Source of the DNA: a bacterium
GTDB taxonomy: Bacteria > Krumholzibacteriota > Krumholzibacteriia > LZORAL124-64-63
Assembly (NCBI GenBank): GCA_018652925.1
Contig: JABIBH010000287.1
Location: 1 to 16,117, forward strand
DNA: 16,117 nt
Direction of reading: 5' to 3'
Shown here: positions 8,029-14,326 of the stretch, piece by piece
Position numbering within the stretch: the stretch's first letter is position 1
Layout: every line of letters starts with the position of its first letter
The notes under the pieces: generated by a model
The model's database searches: none
What the model saw: only the letters and a program-made list of their open reading frames with translations
Told to the model about the DNA's origin: nothing
Translations under genes and position numbers: made by a program

Positions 8029-11022
8029 TTGAAAAAGCTCACAATGCTTATGTTGCTGCTTGCTTTGCCTGCAGTTGCATCAATTACCGATACAAATTTT
8101 GATGTTGTCAACGGGAAATACCCCGGTGTTATCAACGGTTTGTCTACTCACTCATCCCGTGCTGACACGCTTTACCTGATTGGCGGTCCTGACCGCTTTG
8201 ACGGAAAGTTTCAGGATTCCTACTCGGGAGTAGTGCCCGATGCTCAAGGTTGGGTTGGAGTAGATTTGACTGCACCAATTGAGTCGCCATGGCATATTTC
8301 CACTTACATGGCAGAAAATCTTGATCCAAACTTTACACCCAATCATGCAATATATTGTGGAGATGAGAGCATGCCTCCATGCAGCGGTTCAGATCCTGAA
8401 GGTGGTTATGCCAACAACTACGACACCAGACTGGAATGGTATGGTCTTACAGCCAATCCCTATGTAGCAACAAATGTTACAGTTCAGGCAGTTATTAATT
8501 GTGACAACGAACCTGGATACGATTACTTGTATTTACAGTATGAAAAAGGTGATTACTGGGAGACTGTTGCATCATTCACTGGCAACTCTACAGGTTTAAT
8601 TGTTAATGAATCTTTTACAGTTTTGCCAAGTGATTATTCGGGTCCAACCGATGATCTTATTCATCTGCGCTGGGTGGGGTACAGTGATGGCGCCTGGAGT
8701 GATGAGGATTGTAGCTGGCCAACTGCAGGGCTGGCTCAAATTGATAATATTTCTGTATTGTACGAAGGAATCCAGGTAATTTACGACGAATTTGAAACAG
8801 GTATGGTCAATTCACACTGGAGCGTTTCATATCCACCGAGTGTTGGTAATTTCGCTAAAGTCTGGCCACTACTTGATGATGTCGATCCTTGTAGTATGAA
8901 CGATACACCACAATTCGCATTTATTGATGATGGAATCGTTGTTCCGGGAACAGGTGGTACTCTAGGGCAGACATGGACTTATGGTCCACAGGGCTACATA
9001 GTAAACTTGCTTGGTGGTACAGCTGGCCCCAACTATCATATGAACAATGAAATCTGGTCACCAACCCTTGAATGGCCTGCAGGCAATTACGATGGTTGCG
9101 AATTTTCTTTCGATATTTACCGTCACCAGATTTTAAATAACGGTCTTTTCTATGTCTGGCAAGTGGGATCAAGTATTGACGGTGGTGAAACATGGGACAA
9201 CTGGCAGGATAGATCCTTTGTTTATTATGGTGGTCCCGACTACTTAAGATCAAATAATGAAGTAACAGACTTGATGCTTTCTGGTCGTAACGCAGTCCGA
9301 CTTTCTGTAGGAATAAATGAACTTGGCTGGATATGGGGATTCTATGGGACCGACGGAACTCCTTCTCCATATGTTGATAATGTTGCATTTAAGATTTACG
9401 AATTTGGTGGCCCAGGCATCTCAGCAAGAGAAATTGATTTAGCCCAGGATAATTTCCCGGCTATCGGCGATCTTAATTTTTCCGACCTTGGTGTAAACGA
9501 CGTTCGTTTTGATATGGCTCGCAATATTGCTCTTGCCGCAGATATGATCAACCTTCCAGGTGACTCTATTGTTATCGATGTTGCTGCTATCAGATTTGGT
9601 AGTGAACTGTTAGAAGCTCCCAAACTGTTTTGGGCAATGAAGCAAAATCCACTATTTGATCCTTATCGAGCAGACCCGGCAACTTCTGGTTGGGTTTACG
9701 CTGACAGTACTTTTGTAAATGGAAATGTAGTAGTTCCAGATAGATGGAATTTTGATCTTCCCGATGAAGACTTCCTGTATCCTGGCGATATTTTACACTA
9801 TTTCATCCAGGCACAAGATTTTGTAGGAGGTAATATAGGGACAACGATATTACCGGGTAACCTGGAAGGCTTCGGAATTTTCCCTGGTGATGTAGGTTAT
9901 GTTCCATTGCTATGGAACAGCTCATTTACAGTTCGTGCTCTGCCAACAATTACAGATGGCTTGGGCGCTCAGACAGATATTTTACTTTGGAATGATTTTG
10001 GTGGCCGCGGGGGAGAGAACGAGTGGGTTCATGCCCTTGGCAGGATGGGTTATGACTACGATTTGTATTACACTAATGGTCCATCTTCCGGTGTAGGAAA
10101 TGGTCTTGGTGGTAGGGCAACCCCGGCTCAAATTGCTGGCTATGAAACAATTTTGTATACCAGTGGTGACCTGAGTTCATTCACCTTAAGTAATGGTGAT
10201 TTTGATCAGGACCCAGGTAATGATATCAACTTGATAGATAGTTGGCTTCAGCTTGGAAACCGGAATATTTTACTCACTGGCGATAGCATTGTTACAGATC
10301 TGATGTCCTCAGGCACCGCTGGCGTGAGCTTTGTTTCAACTTGGTTGAGCCTGGACTATCTGGGAGATAGCATCAAACCGCTTGTTCAAGGCCAGTCTTC
10401 ACCGCTTGTACTTCCAATAGCTGGAAACAGTGTTTTTGATAACAGCTTTATTGCATATGGTGGTTGCCCAACTGCCGAGTTTGATGTTGTTGAGCCAAAT
10501 GGCAATGCTGAGCAGATTGCCGAATTTGCCGCACCAAACGGAAGTGGTGGATCATACAGCTACGCGGCTGGTATTTATAATCAGAATATGAGTTCCAATG
10601 TAGTTTATTTTCCTATCGACTTCAGCAACTGGTATACTCCAGCCGGAGCAAGTTCAGGAATGCCGTCCAGAATTGAGGTGTTGGCTGATATAATGCTCAT
10701 GTTTGGGTACGTGCCACCTGGACACACAACCGATGTTCCGCAGTACAATAAATTTGCATTGAGCTGTTTCCCAAATCCATTTAATCCCAGTTCAGAAATT
10801 CGCTATCAAATGCCAATTGATGGTAATCTGAAAGTTGCAGTTTATAATATTCGAGGTGAAATAGTCGCTTCTCTGTTCGATGACCAGGCTCTTGCAGGTC
10901 CTGGAGTATTGAGTTGGGATGGTCGTAGCTCATCCGGTAGTAAGGTTGCTTCAGGTGCTTATTTTATTGAAGCAATTGCTGACAAAAACAGGCTTGTAGA
11001 AAAAATAATGCTAGTTAAGTGA
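8029..11022 (+). CDS. Large secreted protein with C-terminal FlgD-like/type IX sorting domain
   Basis: This is a 997-residue exported protein of unknown function. The TTG start is supported by AAGGGG 6 nt upstream and by the signal peptide it creates (MKKLTMLMLLLALPAVAS, cleavage near residue 18). Residues about 20-250 and 250-460 look like two beta-rich, carbohydrate-binding or lectin-like units; each ends in a similar phrase (QIDNISVLYE near 237-246; YVDNVAFKIYEFGG near 448-461). Residues about 462-640 are a further conserved-looking beta segment (REIDLAQDNFP...VRFDMARNI...PGDSIVIDV). Residues about 648-780 (DILLWNDFGGRGG..W...L..MGYDYDLYYTNG...ETILYTSGD) resemble an alpha/beta GATase-like or protease-associated fold. 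The C-terminus (about 905-997) is the sorting module with FPNPFNPSSEI, YNIRGE, WDGRSSSG and GAYFIE. No catalytic motif is evident. It ends in tandem stops TGA-TAA before a terminator, and appears monocistronic. Confidence 0.88.
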   Translation: MKKLTMLMLLLALPAVASITDTNFDVVNGKYPGVINGLSTHSSRADTLYLIGGPDRFDGKFQDSYSGVVPDAQGWVGVDLTAPIESPWHISTYMAENLDPNFTPNHAIYCGDESMPPCSGSDPEGGYANNYDTRLEWYGLTANPYVATNVTVQAVINCDNEPGYDYLYLQYEKGDYWETVASFTGNSTGLIVNESFTVLPSDYSGPTDDLIHLRWVGYSDGAWSDEDCSWPTAGLAQIDNISVLYEGIQVIYDEFETGMVNSHWSVSYPPSVGNFAKVWPLLDDVDPCSMNDTPQFAFIDDGIVVPGTGGTLGQTWTYGPQGYIVNLLGGTAGPNYHMNNEIWSPTLEWPAGNYDGCEFSFDIYRHQILNNGLFYVWQVGSSIDGGETWDNWQDRSFVYYGGPDYLRSNNEVTDLMLSGRNAVRLSVGINELGWIWGFYGTDGTPSPYVDNVAFKIYEFGGPGISAREIDLAQDNFPAIGDLNFSDLGVNDVRFDMARNIALAADMINLPGDSIVIDVAAIRFGSELLEAPKLFWAMKQNPLFDPYRADPATSGWVYADSTFVNGNVVVPDRWNFDLPDEDFLYPGDILHYFIQAQDFVGGNIGTTILPGNLEGFGIFPGDVGYVPLLWNSSFTVRALPTITDGLGAQTDILLWNDFGGRGGENEWVHALGRMGYDYDLYYTNGPSSGVGNGLGGRATPAQIAGYETILYTSGDLSSFTLSNGDFDQDPGNDINLIDSWLQLGNRNILLTGDSIVTDLMSSGTAGVSFVSTWLSLDYLGDSIKPLVQGQSSPLVLPIAGNSVFDNSFIAYGGCPTAEFDVVEPNGNAEQIAEFAAPNGSGGSYSYAAGIYNQNMSSNVVYFPIDFSNWYTPAGASSGMPSRIEVLADIMLMFGYVPPGHTTDVPQYNKFALSCFPNPFNPSSEIRYQMPIDGNLKVAVYNIRGEIVASLFDDQALAGPGVLSWDGRSSSGSKVASGAYFIEAIADKNRLVEKIMLVK

Positions 11023-11042
11023 TAAATTTCTATAAAAAGCAT

Positions 11043-11073
11043 GAGGTTCCCAGAACAGGGAACCTCTGTTTTA
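11043..11073 (+). terminator. Rho-independent terminator after the secreted-protein gene
   Basis: A perfect 9-bp stem, GAGGTTCCC (11043-11051) and GGGAACCTC (11058-11066), with loop AGAACA, is followed by TGTTTTA. It begins 20 nt after the stop codon. It separates this gene from the downstream protease. Confidence 0.85.
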
Positions 11074-11165
11074 TAAGAGATATATGTTGGGTATGAGTAT
11101 TAAGTGTAGTTCTTTGCTGCACTTTGTGTTATGTGACTAATTATTATTATAATTCAAAAATAGTA

Positions 11166-11195
11166 TTGCTCTGCTAACCCTATTAATGTTATACT
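11166..11195 (+). promoter_or_regulatory. Candidate promoter for the subtilase gene
   Basis: TATACT (11190-11195, 5/6) has a weak TTGCTC (11166-11171, 3/6) 18 nt upstream. Transcription would start near 11202. That is downstream of the ATG at 11199 and upstream of the GTG at 11238, which supports the GTG as the real start. Confidence 0.35.
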
Positions 11196-11224
11196 CTTAT
11201 GAAGTTGGTGAATATCTCTGGAAA

Positions 11225-11230
11225 AAGAGG
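11225..11230 (+). promoter_or_regulatory. Shine-Dalgarno deciding the subtilase start
   Basis: AAGAGG lies 7 nt before GTG at 11238. The in-frame upstream ATG at 11199 has no purine-rich site before it and would add 13 residues ahead of an otherwise normal signal peptide. Confidence 0.6.
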
Positions 11231-11237
11231 TTTGTTT

Positions 11238-12965
11238 GTGACCATTGATAATCGATTGCACAAATTTCTAATAATCATTTTTGCTTTGGCTATGGCTGTG
11301 CCTGCTATCGCGATTTATGGTGAAGATCCAGTAATCAGCCAGAACTTTGAACTTGATCTTGAATTAGCTAATCCAGAAGAAGATATAGACTGTATTGTTA
11401 TAATGAAAAACGTCACCCGTGACAAAAGTGGTGATGAAGCACTTTCAATCCCTGAAAGAATTAATCTCTATCGTCGACTTGCGTTTGAGTCTCAGGAACC
11501 TTTGATTCGCGAGTTGCGAAATGAACTGGGTACTGAAATAAAAATTGGTGAGCAGTTCTGGGTAAAAAACAGTTTCAGGCTGACAGGTAAGCCTAGAACA
11601 ATTAAGAGAATCGCCAGGAAAAAAGATATCAAAAAAATCTCTCGTAACGGTGGAATTAGAATGTTTGACGGTTCGCCTGTTCAACTTTCCGGACCGCCAC
11701 CAGCTGGTATACCGGCAAATATTTTACAGGTTGCATCTCAAAGCTGTTGGGATGTTGGAGTAAACGGTCGAAATATAATTATCGGTCATACTGATACTGG
11801 TGTTGATTATGATCACCCTGCTTTAAGTAATTCATTTTCTGGATACTGGTTTGATGCCATAAACGGAGAGCCAAGACCTTATGATGATCATGGTCATGGA
11901 ACTCATACTATTGGTACTGTACTCGGTGGTGACGGCAATGGCTCATTCCCATATGACATAGGTGTTGCGCCCGAGGCTAAATGGGTTGGCGTCAAGGTAA
12001 TGAACCAGGATGGAAAAGGTACTTATGAAGAGTGCCTTAAAGGCTTGCAGTTTCTTGCAGAGTTAAAAGCTGAAGTCGATATCAAAATCGTTCTTGGTTC
12101 CTGGAGTGTAGATAATAGAAAAGAAGATTTATTCTACGATATTTCCAAAACATTCCTCAGCCTGGATATGTTGCCAATTTTTGCTGTCGGCAACAGTGGT
12201 CCTACTGTAGGCACTGCTGAAGTTCCAGCAAATTACCCGACAGTACTGGCTGTTGGCGCAGTTGATCAAAATAATCAGGTAGCATCATTTTCTTCTCGAG
12301 GTCCAGCACCTGATCTGGAAGCATGGAATATTTCAGAATTCTGGCTGGACACAGCCTGGCAATTTACAAAACCTGACATGTCTGCTCCTGGCGTCGCTGT
12401 TCTTTCGTCTACTCTTGATGATAGCTATGCACTCTGGAATGGCTCTTCAATGGCTGCTCCACATGTAGCTGGAGCTGCTGCATTACTGATAAGCCATGAT
12501 AGAAGTTTGTCTCCGCGTGATGTTTATGATCTGCTAGCCATTGGTGCAGGAAACAACTTTATGCCGGACAATGAAGTTGGTTGGGGCGTAATAAATATAT
12601 GGGATTCACTGCTTTTATTGGATCCTTCGCTTAGAGGTAAATCTGAGCCACAACCTGGCAATAAAAAATCGGCAACAGTTATTCGAGCCAGAGCAGAAGC
12701 TGGCAAGGGATCACTTGGTTCTCTTGGTAGTTCCGGTAACATCAGATTTGCACTGCCTGCAACTAACGAAATCAGCATCGGTATCTATGATCTCGCGGGT
12801 AGATTGGTCAAAACACTTCCTGGTGGGACATATACTTCTGGTGTGCATTCTATTTACTGGAATGGTTATGATAACAGTGGCAGACGGAGTAACGCTGGAG
12901 TTTACTTTGTACGCTTATCTGGTGTAGACATGAACCTGACAGGAAAACTGGTGTTGATGCACTAG
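11238..12965 (+). CDS. Secreted subtilisin-family (S8) serine protease with C-terminal sorting domain
   Basis: This is an exported endopeptidase, 575 residues from the preferred GTG (588 if the ATG at 11199 is used). A signal peptide (TIDNRLHKFLIIIFALAMAV, cleaved near A25) is followed by an inhibitor-I9-like propeptide region (about 49-137). The S8 catalytic domain has an intact triad: D186 in HTDTGVDYDHP, H220 in DDHGHGTH and S404 in NGSSMAAPHVAG. The oxyanion Asn is N319 in VGNSGP. The pattern around YDDHGHGTHTIGT and GVAPEAKWVGVKVM is closest to bacillopeptidase F-like subtilases. A Ser/Gly-rich linker leads to a C-terminal FlgD-like sorting domain (about 500-575; YDLAGRLVKTL, YWNGYDNSGR, GVYFVRL). 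The N-terminal part of the usual sorting module (PNPFNP) is absent, so the domain is shorter than in the neighbouring 8029 protein. The natural substrate is unknown. Confidence 0.93.
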   Translation: MTIDNRLHKFLIIIFALAMAVPAIAIYGEDPVISQNFELDLELANPEEDIDCIVIMKNVTRDKSGDEALSIPERINLYRRLAFESQEPLIRELRNELGTEIKIGEQFWVKNSFRLTGKPRTIKRIARKKDIKKISRNGGIRMFDGSPVQLSGPPPAGIPANILQVASQSCWDVGVNGRNIIIGHTDTGVDYDHPALSNSFSGYWFDAINGEPRPYDDHGHGTHTIGTVLGGDGNGSFPYDIGVAPEAKWVGVKVMNQDGKGTYEECLKGLQFLAELKAEVDIKIVLGSWSVDNRKEDLFYDISKTFLSLDMLPIFAVGNSGPTVGTAEVPANYPTVLAVGAVDQNNQVASFSSRGPAPDLEAWNISEFWLDTAWQFTKPDMSAPGVAVLSSTLDDSYALWNGSSMAAPHVAGAAALLISHDRSLSPRDVYDLLAIGAGNNFMPDNEVGWGVINIWDSLLLLDPSLRGKSEPQPGNKKSATVIRARAEAGKGSLGSLGSSGNIRFALPATNEISIGIYDLAGRLVKTLPGGTYTSGVHSIYWNGYDNSGRRSNAGVYFVRLSGVDMNLTGKLVLMH

Positions 12966-12981
12966 AGACTACAGTTTTTTT

Positions 12982-13014
12982 AAAAAGCCCCTGCCGTTGA
13001 GGTGGGGGCTTTTT
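12982..13014. terminator. Bidirectional terminator between convergent genes
   Basis: AAAAAGCCCC (12982-12991) pairs with GGGGCTTTTT (13005-13014). The inner TGCC/GGTG extends the stem by four pairs, two of them G-T wobbles, and the loop is GTTGA. GC-rich stem plus a T run on either strand suits termination of the subtilase (plus) and the 13013 gene (minus). The stem touches the stop codon of the minus-strand gene. Confidence 0.88.
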
Positions 13015-14113
13015 AGTTTGGTTGACGATTCTTGGATATTCCTATCGGAATTGAACTCAGATTGATACCAAAGGAGAGATTATCTTCTCTATCGGTTCCA
13101 ACAAAAATCCCTGGTTTGATACCCCAAAATTTTACAAGTCCCGGATAGAGGTTGAGTCGTACTTTGTAGTCTTTTGATTTTGCCAACAACAATGATGCCA
13201 TCAAAGAGTTGTTGCGGTCATAGAATATTCCGCCAGACAAAGCCAGATTAACCGTATTTGAATGCTCATCAACTTCAATCAGGTTGTCAGCTTTCATTCC
13301 GGCACCAAAAGAAACACATCGATCATTATCAAGATGTCTTGACAGGCCCAATTCGGCATGGGTTCCCATATGATAGAACAGGCTCCATTTGTTGCTGCGT
13401 GGCAGCTTCCATTTCATAACAAAGTTCTGACCAGTGTTGGCAATAGTGCCGTCGGTTGGATCGATCATTGGCTGGTAAGGCCACTCGGCCATATTCAAAG
13501 TTTTGCTGAAAAAATTACATACCTTGTCATTGCTAAAAAGAACGATACTCAACGGATCAAAGAGGTAGAGATCAGCTATTGGATCAGTTGATGGTCTGCC
13601 ATAACCGGAAGATTCAACCACTTCATTCAAAAAGTGATAAGCAAAGATTGTTGTAACAGCATAGGTTTTGGGGTGACCAAAATCATGGTAATCGAACCAC
13701 TCGTACATTAATCGATAGCTCATGCCTCCACCAATAAGGTGTTGAGTATAGTTAGGCCAGTACTGAGCATTATTTCTATTAATGCTGATGGGTACAGTTT
13801 CACTTATCAGAAAATCGCTCCAGCCCTGATCTCCGATAAGCTCAAAAGGGTGGGTCAGAGAATATTTCAGGTTATCGAAGCCTGTTGTATAATCAAGGTC
13901 TATAAGGCTGTTATTGCGGCCAGCCAACTGGAATATTCCAAAACCACCATTTACAATGATATTGATTGGATTAACCAGCGATTCGCTGCCATAGTCATAA
14001 CCGCGGTAAAAATAATAGGGTTCTGCTTCTGTCTCTTGTGCGAGCGCATTTACAGAAAAAGACCCTATAAGCGCCAGGCAGAGGCTAATAAGTTTTATTT
14101 TCGAATTATTCAT
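13013..14113 (-). CDS. Exported protein of unknown function, probably outer-envelope/beta-rich
   Basis: I do not recognise this 366-residue protein with confidence. The ATG at 14113 gives a clean signal peptide (NNSKIKLISLCLALIGSFSV, cleavage after ALA near Q25). A longer in-frame TTG start at 14149 would bury this signal and lies inside an inverted repeat. The mature part is rich in aromatic and alternating hydrophobic/polar segments, especially after residue 250 (VNLALSGGIFYD, MASLLLAKS, VRLNLYPGLV, LSFGINLSSIPIG), as expected for beta-barrel strands. The middle segment (N-Y-T-Q-H-L-I-GGG, YEWFDYHDFGHP, ADLYLFDPLSIVLF) recalls DUF3943-like outer membrane proteins, but only loosely. There is no clear Shine-Dalgarno. 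A tiny ATG-CTG-AAA-TGA leader overlaps the start codon. It is convergent with the subtilase and divergent from the FG-GAP gene, so it appears to stand alone. Confidence 0.75.
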   Translation of the reverse strand: MNNSKIKLISLCLALIGSFSVNALAQETEAEPYYFYRGYDYGSESLVNPINIIVNGGFGIFQLAGRNNSLIDLDYTTGFDNLKYSLTHPFELIGDQGWSDFLISETVPISINRNNAQYWPNYTQHLIGGGMSYRLMYEWFDYHDFGHPKTYAVTTIFAYHFLNEVVESSGYGRPSTDPIADLYLFDPLSIVLFSNDKVCNFFSKTLNMAEWPYQPMIDPTDGTIANTGQNFVMKWKLPRSNKWSLFYHMGTHAELGLSRHLDNDRCVSFGAGMKADNLIEVDEHSNTVNLALSGGIFYDRNNSLMASLLLAKSKDYKVRLNLYPGLVKFWGIKPGIFVGTDREDNLSFGINLSSIPIGISKNRQPN

Positions 14114-14142
14114 TTCAGCATTGTAATAAACGGAAAGCAATA

Positions 14143-14170
14143 TTGCCAAACTATTTAGTTTGGATATAAT
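14143..14170 (+). promoter_or_regulatory. Distal promoter candidate with an embedded operator-like palindrome
   Basis: TTGCCA (14143-14148, 5/6) and TATAAT (14165-14170, 6/6) are separated by 16 nt. The inverted repeat at 14146-14163 occupies the spacer. Transcription would run towards the FG-GAP gene with a leader of about 150 nt. Best box match in the window, assigned by eye. Confidence 0.5.
14146..14163. repeat. Inverted repeat CCAAACTA-TT-TAGTTTGG, likely operator
   Basis: Two perfect 8-nt arms are separated by 2 nt. It lies between -35 and -10 of the distal plus-strand promoter candidate and 33 nt upstream of the minus-strand start at 14113, so a bound protein could influence both divergent genes. 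An RNA hairpin in the minus-strand leader is the alternative. Confidence 0.6.
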
Positions 14171-14243
14171 GCTAAATATTCAGATGGTGTTTTCTTAATA
14201 AAATCACAATATATCAAAAATATAACAAAATGATAAAAAATGC

Positions 14244-14272
14244 TTGTATAAATTTGGCAATTACAGTATAAT
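14244..14272 (+). promoter_or_regulatory. Proximal promoter candidate for the FG-GAP gene
   Basis: TTGTAT (14244-14249, 3/6), a 17-nt spacer and a perfect TATAAT (14267-14272). Start would be near 14279, 48 nt before the ATG. The TTGTA-type -35 resembles that of the promoter at 7949. Confidence 0.45.
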
Positions 14273-14282
14273 TACGTTAACT

Positions 14283-14307
14283 TGTTCGAACAGGGTTTAA
14301 TCTGTTC
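14283..14307. repeat. Nested inverted repeats in the FG-GAP gene leader
   Basis: TGTTCGAACA (14283-14292) is a perfect 10-nt palindrome. In addition GAACAG (14288-14293) is complementary to CTGTTC (14302-14307) across an 8-nt loop. The two foldings compete for the same bases. They begin just after the predicted proximal transcription start and end 8 nt before the Shine-Dalgarno site. Confidence 0.45.
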
Positions 14308-14314
14308 AAGATTT

Positions 14315-14320
14315 AAGAGG
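14315..14320 (+). promoter_or_regulatory. Shine-Dalgarno of the FG-GAP gene
   Basis: AAGAGG with a 6-nt spacer before ATG at 14327; it extends to AAGAGGGG. It fixes the start and agrees with the signal peptide. Confidence 0.75.
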
Positions 14321-14326
14321 GGCATC

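Larger units (their letters stand above)
14114..14326. other. AT-rich divergent regulatory region
   Basis: This 213-nt spacer lies between the minus-strand envelope protein and the plus-strand FG-GAP protein. It holds no gene that I can support. It contains two plus-strand promoter candidates, a near-palindrome in one of their spacers, and a second inverted repeat just before the FG-GAP ribosome-binding site. Bases 14171-14243 are very AT-rich, with A tracts. Confidence 0.6.

Noticed and set aside
8921..9388. Open frame of 155 codons on the minus strand
   Set aside because: It lies wholly antisense to the well-supported secreted-protein gene, lacks a ribosome-binding site, and its translation (rich in His, Ser and Arg) resembles no protein family.
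14113..14149. Longer start (TTG at 14149) for the minus-strand exported protein
   Set aside because: It would place 12 extra residues before a good signal peptide and start within the 14146-14163 inverted repeat, with no ribosome-binding site.
13739..14158. Open frame of 139 codons on the plus strand
   Set aside because: Antisense to the exported protein at 13013-14113, which has a signal peptide and shares a terminator; the antisense translation is unconvincing.
14283..14307. LexA/SOS box in the FG-GAP leader
   Set aside because: GTTC and GAAC elements are present, but the spacing does not fit the Gram-positive GAAC-N4-GTTC or the alphaproteobacterial GTTC-N7-GTTC pattern, and the gene is not a repair gene.
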